Shown here: piece after piece, positions 34,825-46,844 of the stretch | Layout: the number at the start of each line of letters is the position of its first letter | Numbering within the stretch: position 1 is the first letter of the stretch | Assembly: GCF_004210375.1 (NCBI RefSeq) | Contig: NC_134825.1 | Span: forward strand, 41,782,348-41,846,347 | DNA from: Tachypleus tridentatus | Lineage: Eukaryota > Arthropoda > Merostomata > Xiphosura > Limulidae | Direction: 5' to 3' | Length of the DNA stretch: 64,000 nt | Translations under genes and position numbers: made by a program | Notes under the pieces: model-generated | Seen by the model: only the letters and a program-made list of their open reading frames with translations | The model's database searches: none | Told to the model about the DNA's origin: nothing

Positions 34825-35700
34825 TTCCACCCTTGTCAGTGTAATTTTATACACCATGAGAAGTCATATCAGCTTTGGCAGCAAGCGTTTGATATTAAAT
34901 CTGTTTTTGTTAACTCGGAGTCTGCTTCTTGTAATAGTTACTCACATGTATTAAATTATAAAGTGTAGAAAAGTTATAAAATTTAAAAGCTTTATAGTTG
35001 TATTGTGTTAACACAGAAAATGACGTGTTGCAAAGCTTCTGACTAAATATCACTAAATTAAGCTGTTCATACTTGACATAACAAAACTCTGCTGTATTTT
35101 TTACAGATTCTCTAAGAGCTTTATGATTCGTAGGCTCACAGAACAATTTAATACAATTTGTATTTATAATATATTATAAAATAGTTAGGTAAATCAACTC
35201 ATCCGGAAAATTAAATCAGAGCTTTTAGCTACAGAGTGATGAACAAAGTATTGAAAATAAGCCTAATCCTCTGAGACTACAACATTTTCTAAGCAGATCT
35301 AAAAGACGTCTAGACAACTACGGATATCATTCAGTCATCCATATAAAGTAGAAATATATTTCATAAGAACTAATCCTTATAGCTAAATCAACAACTTTGA
35401 AAACTTCGACTACAACAACAAGGAAATAGCATAAACATGATAAATGCAGTCTTTTGCACAAAACAAGCAGAAATGTCAGCTTGAAGCTAAATATCTAATA
35501 TTTTAGTTTTTCATTATCTGGTGAATGGTACGAATGCCAAATGTCGATCTCAAAAAAACGCAATATCTTGGAGCAGGGAAAGGCAATTAAAGATTTAGAG
35601 CTAACATATCTATGGTGAAATAACGTCCTTCTTTTTAGTCAGATAACACAATATCGTCTGTAACAGTCAGTGAAAAACGAAACATACAGTGAACCCAAGA
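34825..35700. other. no gene seen
   Basis: AT-rich sequence. The short minus-strand ORF at 34910-35146 has no recognisable feature. Confidence 0.5.
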
Positions 35701-36110
35701 AACAGTCAAAGTTTTGATACTAAAGAAATTATTTTCGACACGTTCGTGTGTTTTTGACAGTCTTACGTTATCATCTGGCAGAAAAACCTGTCAACAACTT
35801 CTACGTGACCAAGTGGTCAGAAAGCTGTTCAGCTTGAAGTGACCTTGGTTGTTGAAATTATACAGTTACTATTAACGATTAATATTTGTCATGTAGTTAT
35901 CCGTTTTATCTAAATTATTTTTCTTTTAAAATCGATTTGACAGTTGGAATCTCTATCAGTGACAGAAATGTTATCGACTTTCCATATTTTATGTATTTTT
36001 GTTTATGACCTGAAATGCTCGTGTTATTACCTTTCTGAGTTTCACCGACATAACTTTTCTCACAGGCCTGGTTTAATATGAACGCATTTTGTTTTATCTT
36101 AAGGTTTTTT
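35701..36110 (-). pseudogene. Penelope-like element relic with GIY-YIG endonuclease fragment
   Basis: On the minus strand, 35920-36100 reads NQACEKSYVGETQKGNNTSI, then SGHKQKY. This fits the CxxxYVGET..LxxRxxEHK pattern of the GIY-YIG nuclease that ends Penelope-like retroelements. The following minus-strand sequence (about 35701-35830) contains ACGTGTCGAAAATAA, similar to the terminal repeats of such elements. Catalytic residues are not all readable. It is a non-functional fragment. Confidence 0.5.
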
Positions 36111-36844
36111 TTCGTGTATGTATTCCACTTATGGTAGTTATAGAAGGAAGTGAAGACAATGGAAGACTTTAATCGGTACAATAGGGTCTGTATGAACATG
36201 AGAAGGCCTTTGAACTTCACAACAGAGAGCAGGAATTTTATGATAGTTTCTATATATATATAAGTGCGAATGTTTTTCTCTCTCTGTGTATCTGTTCCTT
36301 ATACGTAGCACGCACAAACGCAGGATATAGGTATACACTTGTACAGGAATAACATGGGTTATGTGGCTGGCCTCAGAAGCCATTTTGAAGCCAAAGTTAC
36401 CAGTATATCTGTTCGGGGCAAACAGGACGACCAACTGGTCTTAAGTCTAAAACGCCAGATTGTTTTGTTGATTTTTGATCAAGAAGATTATTATTTATGT
36501 TTCTTTTCTGTGTGAGGTTTTTTGTATTAAATTTAACATTGTTATATTTTCATTGGAGAACCGATATTCTGGCAGCTATTTATTTTACGGTTTAGTTATT
36601 AATTTTATTTATTATTTGTTACCTTACACCTTCATTAACATTAACTTTTGATTGTACTCTTGTAAATAATTAGACATTTCACTCCACACCTAAAAAGTAA
36701 CGTCATAATAAGTTATCTCGGATGTGACTTTAAACTCTGAAGTTCACTGAAATCCCATTAGACACAAGTCATTTTTGGAAGCGTTGAGTATATTTTTGAT
36801 TACACGCGTTATATAGTAGATATTACATTGGTAATATCTCTTTC

Positions 36845-37045
36845 TTTTCTTTCTTTTCCATTCGATACTCCCTTGGAGGCCATAGCCATCTGTGTTTTCT
36901 TGAGTCATACCATCACTGTCTGTTCTCTCTACCTGTCTTCTGGAGAAACCTATGATCAATCAGACATTGATGCTCTCATTGAAGAGTTGCTGTCTCCATT
37001 TTTAATTCTGGGGAACTTTAATGGAAATAATCCCCCCTGGGAGGG
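36845..37045 (+). pseudogene. Jockey-type LINE endonuclease fragment
   Basis: Reads DTPLEAIAICVFLSHTITVC, then SLYLSSGETYDQSDIDALIE and LLSPFLILGNFNGNNPPWEG. This is the core of the apurinic-like endonuclease, with GNFN where active copies have GDFN. It is closely similar to 60061-60240 in this window. Truncated at both ends. Confidence 0.85.
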
Positions 37046-37329
37046 GTTACAACGGTATCTGTAATCAGCAACTAGTGTGTGTGCATTTCGTTTGTTAGGT
37101 ATACTATCCCATTTTGGTACTGGTTAGAATGTTTAATGTATAAAATTTGGTCACTATATCTATTTTTATTTTTTCTTATTTTTTGTAGAAATTATGAGCT
37201 ATTACTGGGATTACAGTCGAAAATATCGTTAACAGCAAGGATGCCCAACTGTTGAAAAAATGCTTTCCAATTTCTATAAATAGAAATCTAATAAAGGTAT
37301 AGTTAAATAATTATACTCATTTCCAGGTT

Positions 37330-37490
37330 GGTTTTTAGTTTCGCTCTAAATAGGTGACTAACTCTGTATCTCAGAACGGCTGGTATGGATATTAACACTT
37401 TTATTGATAAGCAGAAAACAACGTTTCAACCTTCCTACGTCATCTTCAGATTAACAGAAAGTTTGCAACAGACAGTTGCCGGGCGCATGA
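37330..37490 (-). mobile_element. Penelope-like terminal repeat fragment
   Basis: The minus strand gives CTGAAGATGACGTAGGAAGG, then TTGAAACGTTGTTTTCTGC, AATAAAAGTGTTAATATCCA and TACCAGCCGTTCTGAGATAC. From memory this string type borders Penelope-like elements in animals. It lies upstream of the GIY-YIG fragment on the same strand. Confidence 0.4.
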
Positions 37491-37899
37491 CTAAGGGACG
37501 AGAGTATAAACGAGTACGGGAATGTAGGTGGCGTTGCAGTTGAATCATCCAACAGAGATAAATTTTCAATTCAAGAGCGCTTCTCGTCAATAAAAGAGTA
37601 ACTCTCTCTGATTGGAAGTTAATGTTATTTTATATTCATTAGATACATATTGTTAACGAGACTACGTGCAGTAAATAGAACATAGTGTTAATTGCTAGGC
37701 AGACGTGTGTGCCTTACACCGTATTTTTGGTTTCCCCTGTTAAAGGATTTATAAAACGTAGCAAATTAGCAGCGTACCCTAAGATGCGTTTCGTCATCTT
37801 ACAGTTGGTTGATTACGTATTTTTATGATGCCTTACGATGAATTAGAACAATATTAACTTCGTAACAGGTGATTGCTGATTTAGAAAATTCCTCGTTCT

Positions 37900-38180
37900 T
37901 GTTTGTTTGTTTGTTTTTTTAGAATTTCGCGCAAATCTAAGCGATAGTTGTCTGCGCTAGCCGTCCCTAATTTAGCAGTGTAAGACTAGAGGGAAGGCAG
38001 CTAGTCATCACCACCCACCGCCAACTCTTGGGCTACTCTTTACCAACGAATAGTGGGATTGACCGTCACATTATACACCCCCACGGCTGGGAGGGCGAGC
38101 ATGTTTAGCGCGACGCGGGCGCGAACCCGCGACCCTCGGATTACGAGTCGCACGCCTTACGCGCTAGACCATGCCTGGCC
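37900..38180 (-). mobile_element. SINE family I, full length
   Basis: (GTTT)n, AATTTCGCGCAAATCTAAGC, body, box B complement GGCGCGAACCCGCGACCC and head GCGCTAGACCATGCCTGGCC. Confidence 0.93.
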
Positions 38181-38265
38181 ATTACGCTCTCCTTAACACG
38201 CATTTCTTTCATTGAAAAAATTATAAAAACAGGTCAAGAAAATGTTAAAATTACTGTTATCTGTT

Positions 38266-38512
38266 AATTTGGTTTTTTAATTTCGCGCAAAGCTACTCGA
38301 AGGCTATCTGCGCTAGCCGTCCCTAATTTAGCAGTGTAAGGCTAGAGAGAAGGCAGCTAGTCATCACCACCCACCTCTAATTCTTGGGCTACTCTTTTGC
38401 CAACGAATAGTGGGGATTAACTGTAACATTATAACGCCCCAAGGCTAAAAGGGCGAGCATGTTTGGTGCGACCGGGAGTCGAACGCCTTAACACGCTTGG
38501 CCATGCCGGGTC
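38266..38512 (-). mobile_element. SINE family I with deletion in the tRNA head
   Basis: Tail and body are complete. In the head, GGTGCGACCGGGAGTCGAAC runs straight on to GCCTTAACACGC, removing the anticodon arm and most of the T arm. Confidence 0.9.
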
Positions 38513-38727
38513 TATTGTTATTTTTAGCAAAAGTTATTATAATATGAAAAGGAGGGGCGCAAAGGAAACTTTGCTGAGTTAAGAGGAGCCGCTATTTGAA
38601 ATTTGGTAAATAATAGATTAAATTATTGAGTGACCCTGTTATGAAATTAACCACTGTTACTCCTTTTATAAGATTTTATAAAGAATGTCGTTGTGTGCCA
38701 TATAATGTGAGCACGTGACATATTTAC

Positions 38728-39005
38728 CCAAGCATGGCCAAGCGCGTAAGGCGTGCGACTCGTAATCCGAGGGTCGCGGGTTCGCGCCCGCGTCGCGTTA
38801 AACATGCTCGCCCTCCCAACCGTGGGGGCGTTATAATGTGACGGTCAATCCCACTATTCGTTGGTAAAAGAGTAGCCCAAGAGTTGGAGGTGGGTGGTGA
38901 TGACTAGCTGCCTTCCCTCTAGTCTTACACTGCTAAATTAGGGACGGCTAGCACAGATAGTCCTCGAGTAGCTTTGTGCGAAATTCCAAAAACAAACAAA
39001 CAAAA
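38728..39005 (+). mobile_element. SINE family I with about 12-bp target-site duplication
   Basis: GCATGGCCAAGCGCGTAAGG to CCAAAAACAAACAAACAAAA. Flanks ATATTTACCCAA (38720-38731) and ATATTTGCCCAA (39006-39017) differ by one base and overlap the SINE's first bases. Confidence 0.93.
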
Positions 39006-39017
39006 ATATTTGCCCAA

Positions 39018-40192
39018 ACTTCTACCGTTGGAAATCATGTAAGTTATGTACAAGTACTTTCTTGAGTTAACTTTATCTGATGAAAATGTCTTTAAAACCC
39101 TTCACTTATCTTTCACTCATGTACACAGGTGCGCATAGTCACAAGTAATCTTAAATTTGTTTTATTGAACACTGGCGAAGACAGAGTTAGAGAAGAGAAA
39201 ATTGTACATGATACTGTGAAAAACATCTAATATATGTGGAACATTAGAATTATCACAATAACGTTTGAGCATTTTTGCATACTTCGTCCCTCCGATCTTC
39301 CCACATCCCTACGATGGGCACAGCGGAATCGTCCGCTGAGCTAAAGAACTATTAGTCTTCTAACCGTGAGCGTGTGAACATAGTGAGGAGTTTTGTTAGC
39401 AGTTAAAGGGACGTACCTTCCTATCGCTAATGCTTAGTTGTTAGTTGAAAGAAGATTAAGGGAGCTTCTCTAGTAGCTATTCAAATTATTTGTAAAGGTA
39501 AGGATTCAAATTTATAGTATTCTGTGTAATTGCAATTTACAAAAGCATATTAACTGTAGTAATTATCAAGAGGAATAGAGCCTGCCAAGGACAAGCCGTA
39601 TACGGACGATTCGCTGATCCCGCGGTGTCTGGTATCTAACAATGCGACCATGTGCAAGCGATCGTTAGCAGCGTATACACTGTAGTGTATTGTAACAAGT
39701 ACCCATAGATGTAACTAACCAGTTGTCTCTCTGCTGCTTGTAAATCCTTTCTCTCATTTTCTTTCTTAAGAAATCTACATTGGTTTTGTTACTTGTTTGT
39801 GAATAGAATATAGCCTTCTTCCTGATTATCAATGAGAAAACTTTTATATACATCTAAAGCTATAAGTCTACTGTTTTAACTGTAGCAAACGTATATATAT
39901 TTTTATTCGCATATTTGTCTATATGTTTTTTTTTCAAATAAATTGTTTTTCATTGAGCAAGGGACTCGCATTATATTCTTATTCACTGTTAATATAATGC
40001 GATTACAGTTTGAATGCTACACGATGACAAAATTTAAAAACTCTCCATAACTACCAAAAAACAAAAACCAACACTTCTATATCCTACTTTTTAGGGCATA
40101 TTTTTGCATTGTATTCTTTAACTTAGTCCAGCAAGAGTTGAAAATGGACCATATAGTGTTTGGTTGTTTTTTTTAATCAAACGTTACATGTT
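39018..40192. other. no gene seen
   Basis: A slightly GC-richer stretch near 39560-39670 (GGACGATTCGCTGATCCCGC) has no frame or element that I recognise. Confidence 0.4.
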
Positions 40193-40325
40193 TATTTTAA
40201 AATTGTTTTTAATTTTATCGTAAAGCCAATAGGCTGTCTGCATTTTGACCACTGTGTAGAATCGAACCCCATATTTTTTTAATGTTGTAATTTTGTAGAT
40301 TTGCTGATTTAACCACAATACTAAA
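40193..40325 (-). mobile_element. SINE family II copy, diverged
   Basis: Tail complement (ATCGTAAAGCCAATAGGCTG), TCTGCATTTTGACCACTGTG, box B complement GAATCGAACCCC and head remnant ending GATTTAACCACAATAC. Confidence 0.6.
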
Positions 40326-41413
40326 ATATAAAACAACTAGTTATATAGTAATTAAATGTAGATGCAGTTTTCGGTTCGGTATTCTTGCTGTTAACAGTGT
40401 TTTTTAGCCATAAATTTAATATACGTCACAAATCTTGCCGTGCCTAGCATATTTTGATGAAGCTTAAATCATGTTACTAACCGTTGCTGTAAAGTCAGTC
40501 GGTCTACGCGATTTTGAAATTGAGTCGGGTAAAGAGAAGAGAATGTGTAAGTGGTTTGTGCGAAATAATTACATCAGTTAATGAGTTCTGTTATTGAAAG
40601 AAAGGCATCGTAGATGGTGGCGGGCGGCATGATCTTCAACTTGGCTTTTTTTCTCTTTTCGTGAAACAATGAAAGTTCGTTTGCCCTAGACTGTACTGTT
40701 ACTATTGGATACAGACTGAATTTTTTCTACAATAGTTTTAAATTTTACGCAGTGTACTTCATAGCTTGGTAATGTAAGTTTATATTTAGTACTAGATGAT
40801 TGTCGTAGTATATTATTAGTCACTTCTGGGAAATATTTCAGTAAACTTCATCAGCTGTTAATAAGCAGTTAACAGTTAAGTACACATGCTAATGTAATAC
40901 GAAACTTGCATTGAAATAACATGATGAGATATCTACATGAAATAGTACAGAGTTAGTTGCACCCTTCACATGCACTGTTTTCTTGGAAATTTGAAAATGT
41001 GAAAGTTTTGTTTTGTAGAGAACAAAAACAGTGAATGAGATTGTTTGTTTAATATGTTGATACCTTTCAAACTTAAATACTAAAGTTCACATAACCATCT
41101 TTCTAAGAGATGATGTAATGTGTTTAGGTTGCGTAAATTGAATTGGATTCTGTTGTTGGAATTTAATGCAACTAGGGAGACATGTTCTATTACGGGTGGG
41201 TTGTAGTAAAACATTGACTCGGACTGTCTTGTTAAATGTTAATAAAATTCACGAAACGTGCAGCAACTTGTGGGTTGCATCAAAGCAAGAACCTGGGTTC
41301 TGTATCTGAAGGTTAATACAAGTAGACATGATGTACTAAAGGTCTGGGGTTTTTATTTTGTTGTGCGACAGATGTGTGTTTTACTACATCTAGGTTTTAG
41401 TAAGTCTGGGACT

Positions 41414-41750
41414 AAGATTCTTTTGTTGGTTGTTACTCCAAGTCTCGAGACATGTTGTAACATGAACAGGTTGAGGTAAATCGTGTATAGCAAGATTCTT
41501 CTGTTGGTTGTTATTCCAAGTCTCGAGACATGTTGTAACATGAACAGGTTGAGGTAAATCGTGTATAGCAAGATTCTTTTGTTGGTTGTTACTCCAAGTC
41601 TCGAGACATGTTGTAACATGAACAGGTTGAGGTAAATCGTCTATAGCAAGATTCTTTTGTTGGTTGTTACAGGTTGAGGTAAATCCAAGTCTCGAGACAT
41701 GTTGTAACATGAACAGGTTGAGGTAAATCGTCTATAGCAAGATTCTTTTC
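41414..41750. repeat. homogenised 78-bp tandem repeat inside the older array
   Basis: AAGATTCTTTTGTTGGTTGT recurs with start positions 41414, 41492, 41570 and 41648 (78-bp steps) and then 41739 (91 bp, a small internal duplication of AGGTTGAGGTAAATC). Copies differ by only one to three bases. 78 is divisible by three, which keeps minus-strand frames open. Confidence 0.95.
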
Positions 41751-42214
41751 TTGAATTGTTGGTAATCACGAAACATTATGTATTAACGGATGTACGTTGT
41801 AGTGAAGCATAGATTTCTTTTGTTGGATGTTAATACAAGTCGCTATACGTGGTGATTATACCACGTTGTGGTTGTGACAGACCAATAGACTGATTCTGTT
41901 TTTAAATATCAAGGTAAGTCATTGGACACGATTTTGTTAGGTTTATAGTAAAGCGTGGACTCTAATTCTGTTGGTCGATGTTAATAAAACTCTAGAGGTG
42001 GTGTAACATGTGCGGTTTGTAGTAAAGCAATATACTCAGTTTGTTGTTGGATGTTAATAGAAACCATGAGGCATAGCTTTTTAACATATCTAGGTTGTAG
42101 TAAAGCGGGGACTCGTACTTTTGTCATTGGATATAAATATAAGTCATGAGATATGGTATTTATATCTGTTGTCTGCAGCAAAGAAATATTCTGACTGGTT
42201 CGTTAACATACTGT

Positions 42215-43915
42215 TTAACATAATATTTAGGGACCTATTTGCCCACCTCGACTGCCTTATCCTCTAAAGCAAACTAAAACTATTAAATAAAAAAACCAGC
42301 CTTTGGCATTCATATATCTATTAAGCTTTCTTTTAAACTCGTTCAAATTTACTGCCTCCACAACATGTGAAGACAACCCATTTTATAGGCCAACCACTCT
42401 ATTCGAATAAAAAATTTTCTTAGACGAAGACAGTTTTTATCTTTGTTAAATTTCTACTTGTATCCATCTTATTCTCGTTGTTAAGTATGGAAACAAAAAA
42501 GATGATGTATCAATACAATGAATTCCCTTTAAAATTTCACAAACCTTAATCCTCTAACTCTTCTGTTTTTCATTTAACAACCTCTCTATCCAAGGCACCC
42601 TTCTAGTAAACCTTCTTCGATTAAGGTACAGTGCTCGTGAATGAACACAATTCTCCAAATTTGGCCTTACCAGTGACATACACAACAAAATTATAATCTC
42701 TCTAGACTTTTCAATATTTCTGTAGGTATAACCTAAAATTCTGTGTTATCACTAGCAACGGCACACACTGCTTGGATCACTTAAGAGGCTGATCAAGCAT
42801 TACGCTAAGATCCTTTTCTTTTATAACAGTCGTCAAGTTATTCCCATCCAAATTATTATAACCCACATGTAATGTCATACTATTATAATAATTAAAACCC
42901 ATCTGCCATTTATTTGCCTCACTCGCGAAATGATCTAAATCATTTTGTAAAGAAGCAACATCCTTTTAACAGCCAGTAGTAACACCTAAGACCTTGATAT
43001 TATAAGCACATTTAAGTAATTTATTCATCATTCCTTCATCTGTGTCATTTGTGTAAATCAAAAAGAGCAGTGGTCTTACAACTACGCTGTGTGGCCTGGC
43101 CTGGCCACTGATGGTTAATCCCACTATTCGTTGGTAAAAGAGTAATCCAAGAGTTGGCGGTGGGTGGTGATGACTAACTTCGTCCCTCTAGTCTTACACT
43201 GCAAAATTAGGGACGGCTAGCGCATACAGCTCTCGAGTAGCCTTGCGCGAAATTTAAAACAAACAAAACTAAGCTGTGAGGTACACTACTTGCAACATTA
43301 ATCCAGTTTGGCTGACCTCCATCTACAACAACCCTCTGCCTTCTTCCATCAAGCCATTTTTTTTTCCAATTTGCTAGCTTATCTCTCACACCTACATAGA
43401 TTATTTTTCCAAGCCTTTTATGTCAAATGCTTTTTGAAAATTCAGATATGCCAAATTTATACTCTTATCCTCATCTACTTAAGCAGTAACATTTTCAAAC
43501 TGTCAGAATCTTTATAAGGCACGATTTTTCCTTAGTGTAACAATATTGACTATCCGGTAAAATTCCAAACTTTGTTAAATGACTTTGCAAAGTATTTTTT
43601 ATCAGATTTTCCAAAACTTTATCCACAACTGATGCAAGACTAATAGACTGGGACAACTTTTATTGCTTCTCTTTAAGATAGGAGTGATGTTAACTAGTTT
43701 TCAATCTGTTGATACTTCTATACTGTTCAAGGAATTACAAAAACATTGTAGCAGTTGGCTCTCATAATCAGTACCTGACATATTTTCTGGATCAGGAGGC
43801 TTATCATTCTTTTAAACTTCCCAATTTTATTTTGGCAAGCTTAGGATTTATGCAATTGTCTTGTTAAACTTTGTTTTAGCTGTCAGTTGTCAAATATAAA
43901 GAATACTGCTTTAAG
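42215..43915 (-). pseudogene. CR1-type LINE, 5' truncated, reverse transcriptase relic
   Basis: On the minus strand, in order: LPDSQYCYTKEKSCL; WKKKWLDGRRQRVVVDGGQP, then NWINVASSVPHS; [SINE at 43095-43267]; PLLFLIYTNDTDEGMMNKLL; DVASLQNDLDHFASEANKWQ, then MGFN; EKDLSVMLDQPLK; LNRRRFTRRVPWIERLLNEK; and VGLXNGLSSHVVEAVNLNEF, then KRKLNRYMNAKGW. This matches RT fingers/palm through the C-terminal end of CR1-like ORF2. The expected FADD-type box has decayed (CAYN). Several frameshifts. It interrupts the satellite array. Confidence 0.85.
43095..43267 (+). mobile_element. SINE family I, internally deleted, inside the CR1 LINE, with TSD
   Basis: Starts CCTGGCCTGGCCACTGATGG, so nearly all of the tRNA head and early body is deleted, then continues to the tail. 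Flanks ACTACGCTGTGTGG (43081-43094) and ACTAAGCTGTGAGG (43268-43281) match at 12 of 14 positions. It splits the LINE reverse transcriptase frame. Confidence 0.92.
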
Positions 43916-45184
43916 TCTTCATTAGTTAGTACAAGTCGCGAGACATGGTACTGTGACGGTTGAGCTGTAGTAAAATATTTATACCACTTATGTTCTTGAT
44001 TGTTACTAGAAGTCATTAGATGTGGTGTTGTAACATGTAAGGGCTGTACTAAAGCAGTCAGATTCTGTTGTTAGGTGTTAATACAATTCACAAAACATGA
44101 TTTTGTAGCGTGCCTCGACTATAATTTAACCTGAACTCTGATTCTGTTGGTAGAGATAAACCGAATCCACGAGGCGTGGTATAACAACGAGTATGGGATG
44201 GAGTGAAGTATGTTAATACAAGTTATTAGACGTGATTCTATAACTTTTCGAGGTTTTAATATGTATATTTTTTTGCTGCTTATTATAATTCACGAGAGAT
44301 GGTGTTGTTACGTGTCTATTATAAATGAAGAGTCGGATTCTGTTGTATGTTAATGCAAGTTGCAAGACAATGCGGTGTATCGTTTCTGTTTTCAGACTTA
44401 ATAGAGAGAAGAGATAGATGTACTGTAGTTTGGTCAGTATCACTGGGACAGTATAACTGAGTTATCACACAATTGGCCAAGGGTCATCACCCCACTGGGA
44501 TTTTACCCGGCGGCCCAATCGCCCCTTAGTATACTAGGTAAACTTGGTATACTTGGTAAACCATGGACTCTTCTGTTGTTGGATCTGAAAGAAGTTACGA
44601 GACACGTTGTTGTGATGTGTCTTGGTTGTAGTAATTCAAGGATTCAAGCTCTGTTGTTGCAAGTTAATAAAAGTAACGAAACATGGTATTGGAAAGTGTG
44701 GAGTTTTAATACAGGTCGAGAAACATGCTACTCTAAAGTGATTGAGTTGTAGTAATAGAGGTATCGATAAATAGAGTTGTAACTAGTCTGGGCTATTTTA
44801 AAGCATGCGCGCAGATTTTGTTTCTAAATGTTAATAAAAGCCACGTTAGATATAACGTGCTCTTGTAAAGTGTTGGTTGTAGTGAAGCAGTGCAAATTAT
44901 TCTTTAGTGTAATATTAATACAAGTAGCAAAACATTATTGTAACATGTCTGTTGCAATAAATCTTAGCCTCCGATTCTGTTTTGCGGTGTTAATGTACTT
45001 TGTGAAACATGGTATTTTAATGTCTGAGCTGCAATGAATTATGGATTCGTATTATTTTATTGATATTGATGCAAGTCACGAGACATGCTTTTATCGTGTC
45101 AGTTTGTCTTGAAGCGTGGACTTGGCTTCTGTTGTGGGATGTTAAGAGAAATGAAGAGTCATGATGTAACGTGTTTGGGTTGCA

Positions 45185-45311
45185 ATGTGTGTGTGTGTGT
45201 GTTTCTTGCAGCAAAGCCACATTGGGCTGTCTGTTGAGCCCACTGAGGGGAATCGAACCCCTGATTTTAGCGTTGTAAATGCGTAGATTTATCGCTGTAC
45301 TAGCGGGGACC
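45185..45311 (-). mobile_element. SINE family II with 9-bp target-site duplication
   Basis: (GTGT)n, then CTTGCAGCAAAGCCACATTG, GGGAATCGAACCCCTGATTT, TAGCGTTGTAAATGCG and CGCTGTACTAGCGGGGAC. Flanked by TGGGTTGCA at 45176-45184 and 45312-45320 within a satellite unit. The best-preserved family II copy here. Confidence 0.88.
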
Positions 45312-45487
45312 TGGGTTGCAGTCAAGCATAGACTCGGATTCTGTTGTTGGATGGTAATGTAGGTCATAAGGCATTTTGTTGTGGTCTTTTTGTTGGATCT
45401 TAGTACATGTTATAGATGTTGTAGTAACCTACTGACTCGAATTCTGTTCTATATTAAAGAAGCAGTGAAGTGTGTTATTCTAAAGTG

Positions 45488-46103
45488 TGTAACGGATTTA
45501 CCGTTACATATCTGGTCTTATACCTACGTTTGTTTCAGTTTGATGCATGTGACATATATTGTTGAATACGTATTGCACAAGTCCCGTCTGTTCTCCACAT
45601 TGGTAGAAGATTCTCGAGAGTAAGAATCAACAATATATGGTTTACGAAAATACTACCGTGTTTTCGAACATTGTTGAACATTCGAGAATATCGATGAACC
45701 GAGAAACGGAAAATAATATATTTTGGTCGCTACAGTCAATATACTATAAATTAATCTGAAAACTACTACTATTTGATCAACAACGTTTTGTAGATCTTGA
45801 ACATTATAAACTGTTTAACTTCAGTGAATTAACTTTGGACGTTAGTATTTCTACGATAACATATATATATAAACCAATATTTGTAATAAGTTACTATAAA
45901 ATTGTCTTGTTGTTTATATATTAAAATGTTTGTGTTAAGAAACTTTTGTGTATCAATTTGGTTGGCAATTATCATAAATGTGATTCATACTGAAATTCAA
46001 GTAGACTTCTAAATTCAAATTTCCGGTTACTTGAAATTGTATACATGATATACATAACATAGTAAGTCGGGAGCTCGTCCGAGATAAATGTATAATGCGT
46101 ATT
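45488..46103 (+). mobile_element. Gypsy-type solo LTR, copy B, with 5-bp target-site duplication
   Basis: Starts TGTAACGGATTTACCG and is flanked by AAGTG at 45483-45487 and 46104-46108, interrupting a satellite unit. The string TCGGGAGCTCGTCCGAGAT at 46067-46085 resembles a primer-binding site complementary to the 3' end of tRNA-Pro. Its presence inside the duplicated boundaries means either that it belongs to the LTR end or that a few internal bases were kept. Confidence 0.8.
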
Positions 46104-46638
46104 AAGTGTTTTAGTTGTATTGAAGTGTGAACTTTTTTATTTTCTTCTTAAATGTTGATACAAATCGCCAGATGTGTTGGTGTAACGTGTGATGATTACA
46201 ATAAATCATAAATTCAGATTATGTGGTGTCAGTGCAACTTGAAAGGTAGTCTTTTAAATGTGTCTGGGTTTTAGAAAAGTGAAAACTCAAATGCTGATGT
46301 CAGCCGACATGTTGCTGTAATGCATCTGTTATAAATAATACATTGATTTTGTTGTTGGATCTTGATTCACTAGACTTTGACTGTGTATAACATATCTGAT
46401 TGCAATAAAGCTTGGGCTTGAGTTTTGTTGTTCGATGTTAATTCAAACCGCTAGACATCATATTTGTGGAGCAACTTTGATTTCATATATACGGTTATTT
46501 TTATTTTACACCTCGTAAATTTTATGCTTTGCCCTTCAGTTAGTCAGAGTAGTTTTTACACATCTAGTGCTAAAATTCGGGGTTCTGTTTCCTGTGGCGG
46601 AAAGAGGTGTTTATCTCCTTTGATCCATTGATAATTCC

Positions 46639-46844
46639 AATGTAAGACTAGAGGGAAGGCAGCTAGTCATCACCACTCACCACGAACTCTTGGACGACTA
46701 GTTTATCAACGAATAGTGGGATTGATCGTCACAGTGTAACGCCCTTACAGCTGAAAGGGTGAGCATGTTTGATGCGACGAGGATTCGAACCCGCGACCCT
46801 CAGATTACGAGTCGAACTCCTTAACCCACTTAGCCATGCCGGGC
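46639..46844 (-). mobile_element. SINE family I, 3' tail truncated
   Basis: Starts at AATGTAAGACTAGAGGGAAG in the body and ends with a complete head (CTTAGCCATGCCGGGCC). The shared tail is missing. Confidence 0.9.

Larger units (their letters stand above)
41100..46480. repeat. old satellite array, unit about 80-90 bp, with later insertions
   Basis: A recurring string (TTAATACAAGTC..GAGACATGGT..TGTAAC..GTT, then GGGTTGTAGTAAAGC..GACTC and ATTCTGTTGTTGGATG) occurs dozens of times with much divergence at 41100-42190, 43920-45480 and 46110-46480. The gaps are filled by a LINE (42.2-43.9 kb), a SINE at 45185 and an LTR at 45488. The ORFs here are by-products of the repeat. Confidence 0.8.

Noticed and set aside
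41258-41710. ORFs with a repeated MLQHVSRLG peptide
   Set aside because: The 78-bp tandem unit is a multiple of three and keeps frames open by itself.
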